Notes: generated by a model not told the origin, from the letters alone. A stretch of 32,071 nt of DNA from Puniceicoccaceae bacterium (GCA_007117865.1 SKFT01000020.1:1-32071), one strand, 5' to 3'; positions 15,498 to 26,899 are shown, numbered from the stretch's first letter. Numbers and translations: made by a program.

Positions 15498-16598
15498 ATG
15501 TTACAAGCTGGAATCGTAGGTCTGCCCAATGTTGGCAAAAGCACTTTATTCAATGCGCTCACGCGCAGCCGTAAGGCAGAATCGGCAAATTATCCTTTTT
15601 GCACGATCGACCCAAACGTCGGCGTGGTGCAGGTGCCGGATGTTCGTTTGGAGCCCTTGCGTCAAATTGCCAAGACCGAGGTGGTAATTCCGGCAGCAAT
15701 CGAATTCGTCGATATCGCCGGATTGGTGGCGGGGGCCAGCAAGGGGGAGGGGCTCGGCAACAAGTTTCTCGCCAATATCCGTGAGGTTGACGCCATTGTC
15801 CATGTTGTGCGTTGCTTTATTGACGATGATATTATCCATAATATGGGCAGTGTCGAGCCTTTACGCGACATTGAGGTAATTCAAACCGAGTTGGTGTTGG
15901 CTGATATCGCTTCACTGGAAAGTCAGCGCGACAAGGGTGTCAAAAAGGCCCGCGGTGGTGATAAAGAGGCGGCAATACAGATCGCCCTGATTGAGCGCTT
16001 GCTGCCGCATTTGAATGAAAATAAGCCGGCTCTTACGCTATCGATGAGTGATGATGATCGGCAGGTTCTCAAACGCCTTTGTTTGCTGACTGCCAAGCCC
16101 GTTCTTTATGCATGCAATGTAGCTGAGACAGATCTAGCCGATCCCGCCAACAATGCCTATGTGAAGGCTGTGCAACACTATGCCAGCGAGCACCACGATG
16201 CGGGCAGCTGCGTCATTTCGGCAGCGGTGGAGGCAGAGCTGGTGGATTTTTCGCCGGCAGAAGCCAAGGCCTATTTGCAAGAGTTGGGGGTGGAGGACTC
16301 GGGTGTTTCCGCTCTTATCCGTGCTACCTACGACTTGCTCGGGCTCGCTTCCTATTTTACCGCCGGCGAAAAGGAAGTGCGGGCATGGACTTTCCGTAAA
16401 GGCATGAAGGCACCGCAGTGCGCGGGTGTGATTCATACCGATTTTGAAAAGGGGTTTATTAAAGCCGAGGTGGTATCCTATCACGATTTGATTGCCGCGG
16501 GTAGTGTGTTGGCTGCCAGAGAAGCGGGCACATATCGTCTTGAAGGTAAGGAATATTGCTTTGCCGATGGCGATGTCGCCGTCTTCCGCTTTGCTTAG
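15498..16598 (+). CDS. ychF: Ribosome-binding ATPase YchF
   Basis: YchF (OLA1 family) is a translation-associated P-loop protein that prefers ATP. The 366-residue product from the ATG at 15498 ([22 protein letters not shown]) has G1 GLPNVGKS (8-15), [14 protein letters not shown]3 [20 protein letters not shown], the NVAE motif in place of the GTPase NKxD, and a C-terminal TGS domain ([31 protein letters not shown]). NVAE at G4 is the basis of its ATP preference in the family. An upstream in-frame GTG at 15492 would add two residues. It stands as a single gene about 110 bases after the transporter. Confidence 0.96.
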   Translation: MLQAGIVGLPNVGKSTLFNALTRSRKAESANYPFCTIDPNVGVVQVPDVRLEPLRQIAKTEVVIPAAIEFVDIAGLVAGASKGEGLGNKFLANIREVDAIVHVVRCFIDDDIIHNMGSVEPLRDIEVIQTELVLADIASLESQRDKGVKKARGGDKEAAIQIALIERLLPHLNENKPALTLSMSDDDRQVLKRLCLLTAKPVLYACNVAETDLADPANNAYVKAVQHYASEHHDAGSCVISAAVEAELVDFSPAEAKAYLQELGVEDSGVSALIRATYDLLGLASYFTAGEKEVRAWTFRKGMKAPQCAGVIHTDFEKGFIKAEVVSYHDLIAAGSVLAAREAGTYRLEGKEYCFADGDVAVFRFA

Positions 16599-16702
16599 CA
16601 GCCAGTCTGCTATGGTCAAATGCCATAGGCGAAAAAAATCCGCCACCGTTCAGCACTTTTAGACAGGCTTTTTCAAAAGTGAACAAAGTGGTGAATCATG
16701 CT

Positions 16703-16972
16703 TTAAGCTTGAATCATTCCGGAAATAAGGAAGAACCACGCAAATAGCCCGCCAAAGAGCACCATCAGTAATCCAATCACAACCAGAAAGTTGGCAAATG
16801 CTTCAGTGGTAAACACGCTTCCTGATCCAAACAGGGTACGGCAAACAGCACGCTTAATTTCCCGCTTTTGATCAATACTGCAAAAGATCAGGTAAAAGCC
16901 CAGAATGACAGGAATGACACTCAGTGCGATTTTAAAAATGAGAATTACAAAGCCTATATTTACCAGTTCCAT
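16703..16972 (-). CDS. Small two-helix membrane protein, unknown function
   Basis: This 89-residue frame codes for a first hydrophobic helix (about 5-32), a charged middle (DQKREIKRAVCRTLFG, about 34-49) and a second helix (about 58-86) ending GMIQA. The regular helix-loop-helix layout with basic residues in the loop supports a real membrane protein. I recognise no family and there is no strong ribosome binding site. It lies downstream of gltD on the same strand, 194 bases away. Confidence 0.55.
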   Translation of the reverse strand: MELVNIGFVILIFKIALSVIPVILGFYLIFCSIDQKREIKRAVCRTLFGSGSVFTTEAFANFLVVIGLLMVLFGGLFAWFFLISGMIQA

Positions 16973-17013
16973 AATAGTTACTATTCCAATCTGTTATAAA
17001 TAGCGCCTGCGCA

Positions 17014-17053
17014 AGCTGTTTTGGAATAGCTATAAATACAATTAAAAACAGCT
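17014..17053. repeat. Perfect 9-base inverted repeat downstream of gltD
   Basis: AGCTGTTTT (17014-17022) and AAAACAGCT (17045-17053) are separated by 22 A+T-rich bases. The octamer TATAAATA also occurs twice nearby (about 16995 and 17031). No T-run follows the repeat on the gltD strand, so an operator for the small membrane gene is as likely as a terminator for gltBD. Confidence 0.4.
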
Positions 17054-17166
17054 GCGTAGCATAATAGCAAGAGTAATAAGATTATGCCGAATCCATTTAA
17101 AAGAGCTTTACCCCAGGCAGTGTCCCGACTGGCACCGCTCCGGCGCTTAGTGCGTTGCACTTTCCA

Positions 17167-18654
17167 TTAGGGCAGCTGGCTGCTACCCATGAGATAGCGA
17201 TCGCATTCGCGTGCCACAGCCCGGCCTTCATTGATGGCCCAGACAATAAGCGATTGACCACGGCGCATATCGCCAGCGGCAAAAACTTTTTCCACGCTGG
17301 TTTGGAATTGTCCATATTCTGCTTTTACGTTGGAGCGCGCATCCTGTTCCAGTCCGAGTTCTTCAATAATGGTATTTTCCGGTCCCAGAAAGCCCATTGC
17401 CAAGAGAATCAGATCGGCAGGGATAACCCGCTCACTGCCTTCGACTTTTTTCGGGATGAAACGGCCACCTTCCTCGGTCCACTCAATGTTGTGCACGTGA
17501 ATGGCTTTAACCTCGCCGGCTTCATTGCCTTCAAACTTGCTGGCCGTTACCAAATATTGACGCGGGTCCTGACCATACAACGCAGCGGCCTCCTCCTGCC
17601 CGTAGTCCATTTTGTAAACCTTGGGCCATTCCGGCCATGGATTGTTCGCGGCACGATCCTCGGGTGGGCGCGGCATGATTTCCAGTTGGGTAACGGACTC
17701 GCATCCATGGCGGATACTGGTGCCAACACAGTCGGTGCCAGTGTCGCCACCACCGATAATAACAACGTGTTTGCCTTTGGCCAGTTCGCTGAACTGCTCT
17801 GCCTTACCTTCGCGCAGACCCCATAGCTCCTTGGTGTTGGGACCGAGAAACTCCATTGCGAAGCGGATGTTTTTCAGGGGTCGTCCTTCAATCGGCAAAT
17901 CGCGCGGTTTGGTAGCGCCGCAGCATAGTACGACGGAATCATATTCATCCAATAGTTCCTTGGCCGATAGATTGCGACCGACTTCCACGCCAGTGCGGAA
18001 TACCACACCCTCATCTTCCATGATTTTGACCCGCCGGGTAACAACGTCTTTCTCCAGCTTCATGTTGGGGATGCCATACATGAGAAGTCCGCCAACGCGG
18101 TCGGCGCGTTCATAAACTGTTACCAAATGACCGGCCTTGTTTAGCTGATCGGCTGCCGCCAATCCGGCGGGACCGGAACCCACCACGGCGACTTTCTTGC
18201 CAGTCCGGTGCTGCGGTGGATTGGGTACCATCCAGCCTTCTTCCCAGGCTTTGTCGATGATGGCGCATTCGATATTTTTGATCGTTACCGGCGGTTCGAT
18301 AACACCCAATACACAGGAACCCTCGCAGGGTGCGGGGCAAACACGTCCGGTGAACTCCGGGAAGTTGTTGGTCTTCATTAAGCGGTGGAAGGCATCCTTC
18401 CACTTGCCTTTGTAAACCAGATCGTTGAACTCGGGGATCAGGTTGTTGATCGGGCAGCCGCTCGCCATATTATTCAGCGTTATGCCAGTGTGACAGTAGG
18501 GCGTTCCGCAATCCATACAACGGGCACCCTGGGTGCGGAGCTTGTCCTCCACAAAATGCTCGTGGATTTCATCCCAATCCTTGATGCGCTCGAGTGGCGC
18601 ACGATCCGCAACCGTCTCGCGACGAAACTCCATAAATCCAGTGGCTTTTCCCAT
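17167..18654 (-). CDS. gltD: Glutamate synthase small subunit
   Basis: GltD passes electrons from NADPH through FAD and 4Fe-4S clusters to GltB. The 495-residue protein has the N-terminal cysteine sets C46-x2-C49-x4-C54, C67, and C106-x3-C110-x3-C114, an FAD-binding [17 protein letters not shown] (about 155-171), [15 protein letters not shown], and a second dinucleotide motif [15 protein letters not shown] for NADPH. The C-terminal [18 protein letters not shown] completes the FAD site. AAGGA lies nine bases ahead of the ATG. It follows gltB by 49 bases, so the two subunits share an operon. Confidence 0.97.
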   Translation of the reverse strand: MGKATGFMEFRRETVADRAPLERIKDWDEIHEHFVEDKLRTQGARCMDCGTPYCHTGITLNNMASGCPINNLIPEFNDLVYKGKWKDAFHRLMKTNNFPEFTGRVCPAPCEGSCVLGVIEPPVTIKNIECAIIDKAWEEGWMVPNPPQHRTGKKVAVVGSGPAGLAAADQLNKAGHLVTVYERADRVGGLLMYGIPNMKLEKDVVTRRVKIMEDEGVVFRTGVEVGRNLSAKELLDEYDSVVLCCGATKPRDLPIEGRPLKNIRFAMEFLGPNTKELWGLREGKAEQFSELAKGKHVVIIGGGDTGTDCVGTSIRHGCESVTQLEIMPRPPEDRAANNPWPEWPKVYKMDYGQEEAAALYGQDPRQYLVTASKFEGNEAGEVKAIHVHNIEWTEEGGRFIPKKVEGSERVIPADLILLAMGFLGPENTIIEELGLEQDARSNVKAEYGQFQTSVEKVFAAGDMRRGQSLIVWAINEGRAVARECDRYLMGSSQLP

Positions 18655-18703
18655 GATATTAAATCCTTAAGTGTTCACAATTACTTTCGCCAAGGAAGCG
18701 TGA

Positions 18704-21700
18704 TCAATGACCCGCCTTGACGTTTTCTTCGAAGGCCGCCTGAATGGCATCATCGCCTTTCAGTCCACGCTCCTCAGCTCGACTGAGCGCATTCAATACG
18801 CGCTCGTAGTCCTGTGGCAGGACTTTGACAAACTGCGAGACCGTATTGTCCCAATCGGCAAGGATGGACTTGCCTCGGGCCGAACCGGTATAAGCCACAT
18901 GTTGCTCAATGCGCTCGCGCACGTGTGCTATTTCCGCATCGCCACATTCGATCAAACGATACACGTTGACCATTTCGCGGTTAAGGTATAGACGTTCGAA
19001 GTTGGTTTCAGTATCGAGCACATAGGCAACACCACCAGACATGCCGGCGGCGAAGTTGCGGCCAGTGCGGCCGAGACAAATAACGGAGCCACCGGTCATA
19101 TACTCACAGCCGTGGTCGCCAACTCCTTCAATCACCGCATGAGCACCGGAATTGCGCACACAGAATCGCTCTCCGGCAACACCAGCGGCAAACAGCTCGC
19201 CTTTGGTAGCACCATAGAGTGCAACGTTGCCGGTAATGATGTTTTCATGCGCAACGAAGTCGGCAGGAGCATCCTTTGGCGGGAAGACAATGATTTTGCC
19301 TCCCGAGAGTCCCTTGCCGAGATAGTCGTTGGTATCACCCTCTACCTGAATACTAATTCCCTGCGGCACAAAGGCACCCAAGCTTTGTCCAGCGGAGCCG
19401 GAAAAGTTCAGCCGGATAGTGTCCTCGGGCAAGCCCTTCGCACCATACCGACGGGAGATCTCAGCGCCAAGGATGGTACCCACAACACGGTTGGTGTTGA
19501 CGATTGGAAGATCGACGGTTACCTTTTCACCTTTGTCCAAAGCGAGCTTGCAACGCTTCAGCAAATCCGTGTTGTCCAATGCCCGATCCAACAAGTGATC
19601 TTGCTTCATCGTGCAATAGGTGCCAACTTCCGGACCGACCGCCGGTTTGTAGAGAATGCGGGAATAATCCAGCCCCTTGGCCTTCCAGTGATCAACCGCT
19701 TTGCGCATTTCGAGCTTATCCACACGGCCTACCATTTCATTGATTGTGCGGAAGCCGAGTTTTGCCATGTGCTCGCGTAATTCCTCTGCGACAAAGCGCA
19801 TGAAGTTGACCACAGCATCGGCGGCACCCATGAACTTTTTGCGCAGGATAGGGTCTTGCGTGGCCACTCCCACCGGGCAGGTGTTCTTGTGGCAGACACG
19901 CATCATCAAACAGCCCAATGTAACCAGTGGTGCGGTGGCAAAACCAAACTCTTCAGCACCGAGCATGCAAGCAATAGCAACGTCGCGCCCAGTCTTGAGC
20001 TGACCATCTGTTTCCACTACCACTCGGCTGCGCAGGTCATTGAGCAACAAGGTTTGATTGGTTTCAGCCAGTCCCAGCTCCCAGGGTGCGCCAGCGTGTT
20101 GAATGGAGGAGCGAGGCGAGGCACCCGTGCCACCATCATAACCGGAGATCAGGATTACATCGGCCTTGGCCTTGGCTACGCCTGAGGCAATCGTGCCGAC
20201 GCCGACTTCTGATACCAGCTTGACATTGACGCGGGCATTGACGTTGGCGTTTTTAAGGTCGTGGATAAGCTCGGCAAGATCCTCAATCGAGTAAATGTCG
20301 TGGTGCGGGGGAGGGGAGATCAGCCCCACTCCAGGAGTCGTGCCGCGCGTCTTGGCAATCGGCGGCAATACTTTGTGCCCGGGCAATTCACCGCCTTCAC
20401 CAGGCTTGGCTCCTTGCACGATCTTGATTTGCAACTCGTCTGCATTGACCAAATAGAAACTGGTTACGCCAAAGCGCCCGGATGCTACTTGCTTGATTGC
20501 AGAACGGCGGCTGTCGCCATTGGCATCGGGCGTAAAACGGTCATAATCCTCACCGCCTTCGCCGGTATTCGACTTGCCGCCCAAGCGGTTCATTGCAATG
20601 GCAAGCGACTCATGGGCTTCCTTGCTGATCGAACCATAGGACATGGCACCAGTCTTGAACCGTTTGACAATCGATTCCACCGATTCCACTTCTTCAATCG
20701 GCACCGATTTGTTGTCGTCGAATTTAAATTCCATCAATCCGCGCAAGGTAAACATCTCGCGCGACTGATCATCAATTACACTGGAGTATTCGCGGAAAAC
20801 CGCATAGTCGCCCAAACGGGTGGCCTTCTGCAATTTGTGGATGGTGGTTGGGTTGAACAAGTGTCGTTCCCCTCCTGCGCGCCATTGATAGACGCCGCCC
20901 GGCTCGAGTTCCGCATCCGAACCGCGCTGCTCGAATGCCAGGCTGGCGCGCAAATAGGACTCCTTGGCAATGGTCGACAAACCAATCCCCTCAACGCGTG
21001 AGGCAGTCTTGGTGAAATACTTGTCAATGACGTATTGGGAAAGTCCTATCGCTTCGAAAATCTGTGCCCCGCGGTAGCTGGCTACTGTCGAAATCCCCAT
21101 CTTTGCCATGGTTTTGACGACGCCATTGAGGTTGGCTTTCAGGAACTTCTTGCAGGCGCTCTCAGACTCGCCTTTGACGTCGCCAATCGAAACCAGGTGG
21201 CGCACCGTTTCCAATGCCAGATAAGGGTTGATCGCATCGGCGCCAAACCCCAGCAATAAAGCAAAGTGATGCACTTCGCGCGGTTCACCGCTTTCCAGAA
21301 CTATCGAAACCCTGGTGCGGGTTCCTTCGCGGATGAGGTGGTGGTGCAGTCCGGAACAGGCAAGCAGCGCAGGGATGGGACAGCGTCCGGACTTTAATTT
21401 GCGGTCCGACAAGATCAGGATGTTAATGCCGTCGGCGATAGCAGTGTCGGCACGCTCAAACAAACGGTCCAGCGCCGCTTCCAGGCCGCGGCCACTGATA
21501 GCCGGCTCGTCAATGCTGTTGTGGCCAGGATTCAATCCGCCCATGTCCGGTTCAAATAAAATCGGCAAAGTCGCCGAACGGAAACCGTTGCTGTTAATAT
21601 CCTTCAATTGCGCCAGTTGGTATTCGTCGATCAGCGGCGATGCATATTCGATCCGATGGCAGTTACTGGCGTCCGGTTCGGCAAGGTTGCCCTCGGCTCC

Positions 21701-23353
21701 CAGGAAGCTGATGCTGGAGGTGATCAACTCCTCACGGATGGGATCGATGGCTGGATTGGTTACCTGCGCAAACAACTGCTTGAAGTAGTTGTAAAGCAAT
21801 TGAGGCTTGTCGGAAAGCACTGCCAGCGGTGCGTCGTTGCCCATCGAACCCAGCGGTTGCTTGCCGGACTCGGCACTCGGTGCAACAATGAAACGCAAGT
21901 CCTCGTAGGTGTAGCCAAATGCACGCTGACGTTGACGAATGTTTTCAAAATTGTCTTTGATCAGCTTTTTGGGTTCCGGTAATTGCTCAGAGGCTACCAA
22001 GTTGTCCGTCAACCACTGTCCGTAAGGTTGTTCGGTGGCAACGGCTTCCTTGATTTCCTCGTCGCCAACAATACGTCCCTTCGAGGTGTCGACCAGGAAC
22101 ATGCGTCCCGGTTGCAGGCGTCCTTTTTTAACGACATCAGCGGGCTTTAGGGATGACAATACGCCCACTTCAGAGGCCATGATGACCAAGTCATCCTTGG
22201 TCACATAGAAGCGTGAAGGACGCAAGCCGTTGCGATCAAGCACCGCGCCGATACTAACGCCATCCGAGAAGGCAATTGATGCCGGACCATCCCACGGCTC
22301 CATTAGGCAGGCGTGATATTTGTAAAATGCGCGTTTGGTTTCCGACATCGATTCGTGGCGCTCCCACGGCTCGGGAATCATCATCATCATGGCATGCGGC
22401 AAACTGCGTCCGGCAAGGACCAGGAACTCCAGGCAGTTGTCGAATTTTTGCGAATCGCTGCCATCTTCGCGAATCACGGGAATGAGTTTTTTGAAATCGC
22501 TGCCAAAGGCCTTCGATGCCAACTGCATTTGCCGGGCATGCAGCCAGTTTTCATTGCCACGCACGGTGTTGATTTCACCGTTGTGAGACATGTAGCGGAA
22601 GGGCTGGGCGCGCGGCCAACTGGGGAAGGTATTGGTGCTGAAACGGCTGTGCACCAGCGCCATGGCGCTTTCACAATCGGCATCGTGCAGGTCGGGGAAG
22701 TAGTGTGTCAATTGCTCGGTGGTTAACATCCCTTTGTAAACAATCGTCTTCGACGACATCGAGCTGATATAAAATAAAGAGTCTTCGTCCGCGCCCTGAT
22801 AGCGGATGCGATGGGTGGCAACCCGACGTACGATATAGAGCTTGCGCTCAAAGTCCATCGTGTTGTCGATCTTGTGGCCACGACCGATGAAGACTTGCTT
22901 CATGGCCGGTTCGCAGGCGGCGGAGGCTTTACCCAGGGTGCTGTTGTCGATCGGCACATCACGCCAACCAAGTAATTCCAACGATTCTTCTGCGATAATG
23001 TTATTGATGATTTCGATTTCACGCTCCTGATCTTCCTCATCCTTGGAGAGAAAAATGAAGCCGACTCCGTACAAACCTTCCTCAGGCAACTCAAAGCCCG
23101 CTTCGCTAACGCACACTTTCTGGAAAAATTTATGCGGGATCTGCATAAACAAACCGGCGCCATCGCCGGTGTTGGCATCACAACCACAGCCGCCGCGGTG
23201 ATCCAGATTCACACAAATCTCCAAGGCTCCCTCAATAATTCGGCGGGATTTGCGTCCTTTTATGTCAACTAGGAAGCCAACGCCACAATTATCGTGTTCC
23301 AGTGACGGATCGTAGAGTCCCTGGGCCTTTGGGTGAAGCATTTTATTATCCAT
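18704..23353 (-). CDS. gltB: Glutamate synthase large subunit
   Basis: GltB makes two glutamates from glutamine and 2-oxoglutarate. From the ATG at 23353 it has 1549 residues, the normal size. The N-terminal amidotransferase begins at the nucleophile C23 in DNCGVGF, so about 22 residues are removed on maturation. Later come the central domain, the FMN barrel with [11 protein letters not shown] and the 3Fe-4S cysteines in [23 protein letters not shown], and the C-terminal beta-helix GXXGXXXG repeats (SAGQSLGAF...[13 protein letters not shown]...[14 protein letters not shown]). The frame is open a further 58 codons upstream (to 23527), but that part looks like leader. GltD follows directly. Confidence 0.97.
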   Translation of the reverse strand: MDNKMLHPKAQGLYDPSLEHDNCGVGFLVDIKGRKSRRIIEGALEICVNLDHRGGCGCDANTGDGAGLFMQIPHKFFQKVCVSEAGFELPEEGLYGVGFIFLSKDEEDQEREIEIINNIIAEESLELLGWRDVPIDNSTLGKASAACEPAMKQVFIGRGHKIDNTMDFERKLYIVRRVATHRIRYQGADEDSLFYISSMSSKTIVYKGMLTTEQLTHYFPDLHDADCESAMALVHSRFSTNTFPSWPRAQPFRYMSHNGEINTVRGNENWLHARQMQLASKAFGSDFKKLIPVIREDGSDSQKFDNCLEFLVLAGRSLPHAMMMMIPEPWERHESMSETKRAFYKYHACLMEPWDGPASIAFSDGVSIGAVLDRNGLRPSRFYVTKDDLVIMASEVGVLSSLKPADVVKKGRLQPGRMFLVDTSKGRIVGDEEIKEAVATEQPYGQWLTDNLVASEQLPEPKKLIKDNFENIRQRQRAFGYTYEDLRFIVAPSAESGKQPLGSMGNDAPLAVLSDKPQLLYNYFKQLFAQVTNPAIDPIREELITSSISFLGAEGNLAEPDASNCHRIEYASPLIDEYQLAQLKDINSNGFRSATLPILFEPDMGGLNPGHNSIDEPAISGRGLEAALDRLFERADTAIADGINILILSDRKLKSGRCPIPALLACSGLHHHLIREGTRTRVSIVLESGEPREVHHFALLLGFGADAINPYLALETVRHLVSIGDVKGESESACKKFLKANLNGVVKTMAKMGISTVASYRGAQIFEAIGLSQYVIDKYFTKTASRVEGIGLSTIAKESYLRASLAFEQRGSDAELEPGGVYQWRAGGERHLFNPTTIHKLQKATRLGDYAVFREYSSVIDDQSREMFTLRGLMEFKFDDNKSVPIEEVESVESIVKRFKTGAMSYGSISKEAHESLAIAMNRLGGKSNTGEGGEDYDRFTPDANGDSRRSAIKQVASGRFGVTSFYLVNADELQIKIVQGAKPGEGGELPGHKVLPPIAKTRGTTPGVGLISPPPHHDIYSIEDLAELIHDLKNANVNARVNVKLVSEVGVGTIASGVAKAKADVILISGYDGGTGASPRSSIQHAGAPWELGLAETNQTLLLNDLRSRVVVETDGQLKTGRDVAIACMLGAEEFGFATAPLVTLGCLMMRVCHKNTCPVGVATQDPILRKKFMGAADAVVNFMRFVAEELREHMAKLGFRTINEMVGRVDKLEMRKAVDHWKAKGLDYSRILYKPAVGPEVGTYCTMKQDHLLDRALDNTDLLKRCKLALDKGEKVTVDLPIVNTNRVVGTILGAEISRRYGAKGLPEDTIRLNFSGSAGQSLGAFVPQGISIQVEGDTNDYLGKGLSGGKIIVFPPKDAPADFVAHENIITGNVALYGATKGELFAAGVAGERFCVRNSGAHAVIEGVGDHGCEYMTGGSVICLGRTGRNFAAGMSGGVAYVLDTETNFERLYLNREMVNVYRLIECGDAEIAHVRERIEQHVAYTGSARGKSILADWDNTVSQFVKVLPQDYERVLNALSRAEERGLKGDDAIQAAFEENVKAGH

Positions 23354-23592
23354 ATGCAAAAAGAAAGTGTTCAGTTGAGCGTAGGCACCTCTGGCGGCTG
23401 CCGAGTATGCAGGAAATTGTTGAAAGTAGCACCAGATTCGATGCTGTCTATAAGAAATTTTAGTCCTTTTGTGGGCAGCAAAGCGAGAATTGGTGCCTGC
23501 AAGGCAGCGATTGGAATGCCAAATCACTGAAGGTTGGACATTTAACTGTTATCACCCCAGCGTTTATGAGCTGCGGTGGAGAAGCCAATTAG
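23354..23592. other. 239-base leader between the glutaredoxin gene and gltB
   Basis: No gene is evident. A small hairpin (TGCCT-TGC-AGGCA on the minus strand, near 23500-23512) and several GGCAG/GGTGCC blocks closer to gltB could give local structure. I do not recognise a glutamine riboswitch or any other known RNA here. The long leader could carry the gltBD promoter. Confidence 0.3.
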
Positions 23593-23928
23593 CTAAAAGA
23601 ATCGTAAGGAGCGCGAGCGCATGGCTTCATGCTCTTCATCGGTGCAGGGAGCATTGGTGGGTACTTCCGGCATCTCGTCGTTAGGATTAACCAAGCCGTT
23701 GGATAAGAGGTAGTTTTCAACTTCCTCTCCACTTACATCGGCAAGCATTTTACCATCAATCTCCACACAGGGCGATAGCGGTTGCCCCGACTTGGCCACC
23801 ATTTCAGCATACTGTTCGGCGTCATTGATGATGTCGCGATCTTCATACTCCAGGTGGTATTTTTTAAGAATAGCGCGAACGCCCATGCTCCAGCCACAGT
23901 AAGGTTTCAGGTATGCAATAATTTTCAT
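23593..23928 (-). CDS. Glutaredoxin-like protein with CGWS active site and C-terminal extension
   Basis: This 111-residue protein starts MKIIAYLKPYCGWSMGVRAIL. The active site is C11-G-W-S, close to the CGFS of monothiol glutaredoxins, and the cis-proline region reads GQPLSPCVEIDGKML, followed by the closing helix. After about residue 80 comes a short acidic tail (NPNDEMPEVPTNAPCTDEEHEAM) with an additional Cys, not found in ordinary glutaredoxins. The missing second active-site Cys suggests an iron-sulfur or mixed-disulfide role rather than classic disulfide reduction. It precedes gltB, whose products carry several Fe-S clusters; the link is only by position. Confidence 0.8.
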   Translation of the reverse strand: MKIIAYLKPYCGWSMGVRAILKKYHLEYEDRDIINDAEQYAEMVAKSGQPLSPCVEIDGKMLADVSGEEVENYLLSNGLVNPNDEMPEVPTNAPCTDEEHEAMRSRSLRFF

Positions 23929-24024
23929 ATTAGCCTACAGTTGGGAATAATCAGCTCATTTGTCAAACAAGCGTCTTAAAAATTATGGTTCGATTCCTTT
24001 TTTAAAGGAATTTGGGTTGAAATT

Positions 24025-26637
24025 TCATACCCAGTGCAAGGTAGAGTGCCGTTTGCGCTGGGCGCGGGTAAGCAGCGGGACTTTATCCAAAGCAAAGCCA
24101 TTCCGTTGCCTGGGCAAGGAATCGCGCGCCACTTGCTGCAATGCTTGCCAACGCGACCAAGGGTAATCGGGTGCTGAGGCGATTTGATAGCGCAAGCTCT
24201 GCCATTCAAGTCGTGCGCGCTCAATATCACCACTGCGAATCTCCACCTCAGGATGCGTTTGCCGCAGTTGATTAAGGGGAAAATCTGACTGCAATATCAC
24301 GCTGGCACCACCGCCGTAATCTTCCGGTACCCCATCGCGCAGAAGTCCGGGGATATTGCTGTGCCCGTAGCAATTGCGACATAAGGCCGCAATTTGACAC
24401 CCTCCGGCGTCAAAATCCGCAAAACGGTGTCCCGCTCGCAAGGTAATTAAATCCTTTAACAATTCTCCAGCTTCATAACTGCTCGCTTCAAGACAGGCCG
24501 CAATCGCCAGCCCTTCCGCTTGCTGGAAGAAAGAGGCAATGACACCCCGGCGGGTAGGGTGACCGCGGGAGTCAATCAACCCAAGCCCCAGCCAACACGC
24601 GGCTATGGACTCTTTGTTGAAGCCCCCGGCAGTTACCTTTGCTCCAGTTGTTGCTGTTGGCAAGGACTGTTCGGAGCCAGCTATTTGTCGCCGTCGCAGG
24701 CGCGGATTGAGCAAGGCCTGCCCTTCGCGATCAACGTATGCCAAGATGGGAGCGCGACTGAAATCCAGACGCGCAAACAAGATGCCTTTGCGCTCCACCC
24801 ATTCAATACACTCACCACCTCCTGTGAGTTGCGGTAGCAGCGGTAACACCTTTTTCTCCAATCCTTCAAGGGTCCACTCGCGGATAATGGACGTATCGCC
24901 ACCCTGTTCTTGCTGCAGCTGACGTAATCCACGCCGTAACCATTGTGTGATTCGCACCGTCGATCGATTGGCTCTGTCGGGAAATAAGGCCAAAGCCAAT
25001 TCTTTACCATAGCGCCGTTCTTGAACCCGACCTCTGCGCAAGCAACAACAGACTCCGACACTAAAGTGAGCAATGGCCGCAGCGCTGGCTATTGCCGGCA
25101 GCCACTGGTCTTCTTGACGATGCCAGCTGTCGCCAAAAGCGATCCGCCGGGGTGCCAGTCGTCGCTCCCAGATGCCTTTCGAGTTTAAAAACTCCACCAC
25201 AATTCCACCAGCCAGTTGACTGGCCAAAGCGGAGAGAGAGGCCTCGCTAGTGGCGGATGCGGGTTTTTTCCCCACCTCCATTGCCTCCTTCCCCTGCCAG
25301 TGTCGCAGGGTGTCAAATCCCAACAAGACACGCTCATCCGCAAATAGTCGCGCCGCCATCGCCCGTGCGGCAGAGACAGGGTCTTTACCAGCCTCTACAG
25401 CTGTCTGCATAACTGTTAACAAGTTGCTCCAATCCACTTTAGCGCTGCGCTTGAGAGTGATTGCCCGCGCTTCCGCCATGCGCGCATGACGCTCCGCATA
25501 GAGGATGCTGCCACGTTCATCGATGCCTCTCCTGCCAGCCCGGCCAAACATCTGCAATAATTCGTCGGGACGTAATCGCGCACTTGTTTCACCGATACGG
25601 TATTCGCGGTCGAGAACTACAACCGAGCGCACGGAGAAGTTGATGCCCGCCGCCAATCCGGTGGTGGCAACGACAATTTTTAACTGACCAGCTCGTGCCA
25701 GCGGTTCGATCAATCCCACCCGTTGGGCATAGCTGAGTCCGCTGTGGTGAAAGGCGATTCGGTGACGCAAGAGTCGCGCCAGCGAGCCATCAGCCAACTG
25801 CTTTTGCGCGGCTGTCAGTGATAGGAAGTCGCTGGCGGCAAATTGATTTGCCAGTATCTTTGCCAGCGTCTCCGCGCTGCGACGGCGTGGGGCAAATACC
25901 AGGATCGGACCCAAATCAGCCATCAGCGCGCGCGCCAACAAGCGCGGCAGTCTTCCCTGTATATGACTCGGCACGCTGTCCGGCAATGCCTCAAGTGCGA
26001 ACTCCTCCAGTGGCACCGGTCGATCCAGGCACTCAACCAACGCTACCTCCCGACCGAGTCGACGCAGCCACTCGGCGACTTGTTCCGGATTACCCACACT
26101 GCCACTCAGCAATAATAATTGCGTGTGAGCCGGAGCGCATGCCAGCGCGGTTTCATAGTGAACGCCCCGCCCAGCGTCCGCCAACATCTGATATTCGTCT
26201 ATTATAAGTAGGTCCGGACCGTTGCCCTCCATCAATCCGCGTTTACAAGTCTCCAGTGTAGCGACCACAAGGGGTGCATCCGGATCGATCACCACATCTC
26301 CCGTGGTAATGCCTACGCGCCACCCCCGCTCACGCCAGGTATGGAATTTGTCATTGGCCAGGGCCCGTGTCGGCACGGTGAAGATCGCTCGTCGTCCAGT
26401 AGTTTGCTCCAGCCACTGTTCAAATACCAGCGTTTTGCCTGCGCCTGTTGGAGCCTGCACAATCACATCCTTTCCCGCCAACAGAGCCCTGATTGCTTCC
26501 TGTTGCCACAGATCGGGAACCAATAACGTTTCGCCAGCATGGCCTGTTGTATTCAAACGGTTTCCCCAGGACGATGCCAATGGATCGCTTGTCCGTCCGG
26601 GCTTGGATGCGGAAATCGTTCTCATGATTGCGAACAT
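24025..26637 (-). CDS. Superfamily 2 helicase, Ski2/Suv3-like, with DEYQ motif II
   Basis: This 870-residue ATPase shows Walker A APTGAGKT (62-69), FTVPTRALANDKF, motif II LLIIDEYQMLADAGRG (DEYQ at 147-150), motif III LLSGSVGN, AFHHSGLSYAQRVGLIEPL, VVATTGLAAGINF and motif VI FGRAGRRG (about 364-371). The two RecA domains are Ski2-like, but motif II followed by M..D..RG is closer to the DEIQM..D..RG of Suv3 RNA helicases. The remaining 490 residues match no domain I know and contain a late cysteine group (CQIAALCRNC, about 775-785) that could bind metal. An ATG at 26625 is an alternative start. RNA is the likeliest substrate; the function is unknown. Confidence 0.85.
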   Translation of the reverse strand: MFAIMRTISASKPGRTSDPLASSWGNRLNTTGHAGETLLVPDLWQQEAIRALLAGKDVIVQAPTGAGKTLVFEQWLEQTTGRRAIFTVPTRALANDKFHTWRERGWRVGITTGDVVIDPDAPLVVATLETCKRGLMEGNGPDLLIIDEYQMLADAGRGVHYETALACAPAHTQLLLLSGSVGNPEQVAEWLRRLGREVALVECLDRPVPLEEFALEALPDSVPSHIQGRLPRLLARALMADLGPILVFAPRRRSAETLAKILANQFAASDFLSLTAAQKQLADGSLARLLRHRIAFHHSGLSYAQRVGLIEPLARAGQLKIVVATTGLAAGINFSVRSVVVLDREYRIGETSARLRPDELLQMFGRAGRRGIDERGSILYAERHARMAEARAITLKRSAKVDWSNLLTVMQTAVEAGKDPVSAARAMAARLFADERVLLGFDTLRHWQGKEAMEVGKKPASATSEASLSALASQLAGGIVVEFLNSKGIWERRLAPRRIAFGDSWHRQEDQWLPAIASAAAIAHFSVGVCCCLRRGRVQERRYGKELALALFPDRANRSTVRITQWLRRGLRQLQQEQGGDTSIIREWTLEGLEKKVLPLLPQLTGGGECIEWVERKGILFARLDFSRAPILAYVDREGQALLNPRLRRRQIAGSEQSLPTATTGAKVTAGGFNKESIAACWLGLGLIDSRGHPTRRGVIASFFQQAEGLAIAACLEASSYEAGELLKDLITLRAGHRFADFDAGGCQIAALCRNCYGHSNIPGLLRDGVPEDYGGGASVILQSDFPLNQLRQTHPEVEIRSGDIERARLEWQSLRYQIASAPDYPWSRWQALQQVARDSLPRQRNGFALDKVPLLTRAQRKRHSTLHWV

Positions 26638-26698
26638 GCTTAATTTGCGAACATATTCAAGACCTCAGCAGCCCTTTTCTTTTATCACCATTTCGGGA

Positions 26699-26726
26699 TT
26701 GACCCGATTTTTCCCATGTCGATGAT
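26699..26726 (+). promoter_or_regulatory. Probable sigma-70 promoter of tRNA-Arg
   Basis: TTGACC (26699-26704, 5 of 6 to the -35 consensus) and GATGAT (26721-26726, 4 of 6 to the -10) are 16 bases apart. The start of transcription would be about 25 bases before the tRNA. The -10 is weak, so this is tentative. Confidence 0.5.
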
Positions 26727-26759
26727 ACGGGTTATATCAGGCTTTGGATTTCATTCACT

Positions 26760-26834
26760 GCTCCCGTAGTTCAATGGATAGAGCGCTGGCCTCCGAAGCC
26801 GGAAATTTGGGTTCGAGTCCCAACGGGAGCACCA
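26760..26834 (+). tRNA. tRNA-Arg, anticodon CCG
   Basis: The cloverleaf is complete. The acceptor stem is GCTCCCG paired with CGGGAGC. The D arm has AATGGATA in its loop, the anticodon stem is CTGGC/GCCGG around the loop CTCCGAA (anticodon CCG, reading CGG), and the T arm TTGGG/CCCAA holds TTCGAGT. Discriminator A is at 26831 and CCA is encoded at 26832-26834. It is the only plus-strand gene between the helicase and nitroreductase genes. Confidence 0.97.
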
Positions 26835-26899
26835 TTATTAGGGCAGAGTCTGCATCAGCCGGAGTAGCAACATCCGTCTTTCAAGTTATCCCGGAGCAC

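Noticed and set aside
16610-16628. Hairpin CTATGG/CCATAG just after ychF as a terminator
   Set aside because: On the ychF strand it is followed by a run of A rather than T, and the stem is only six pairs, so a Rho-independent terminator is not supported.
23354-23592. Glutamine-sensing riboswitch ahead of gltB
   Set aside because: I could not match the conserved core of the known glutamine aptamers; only a small hairpin is visible.
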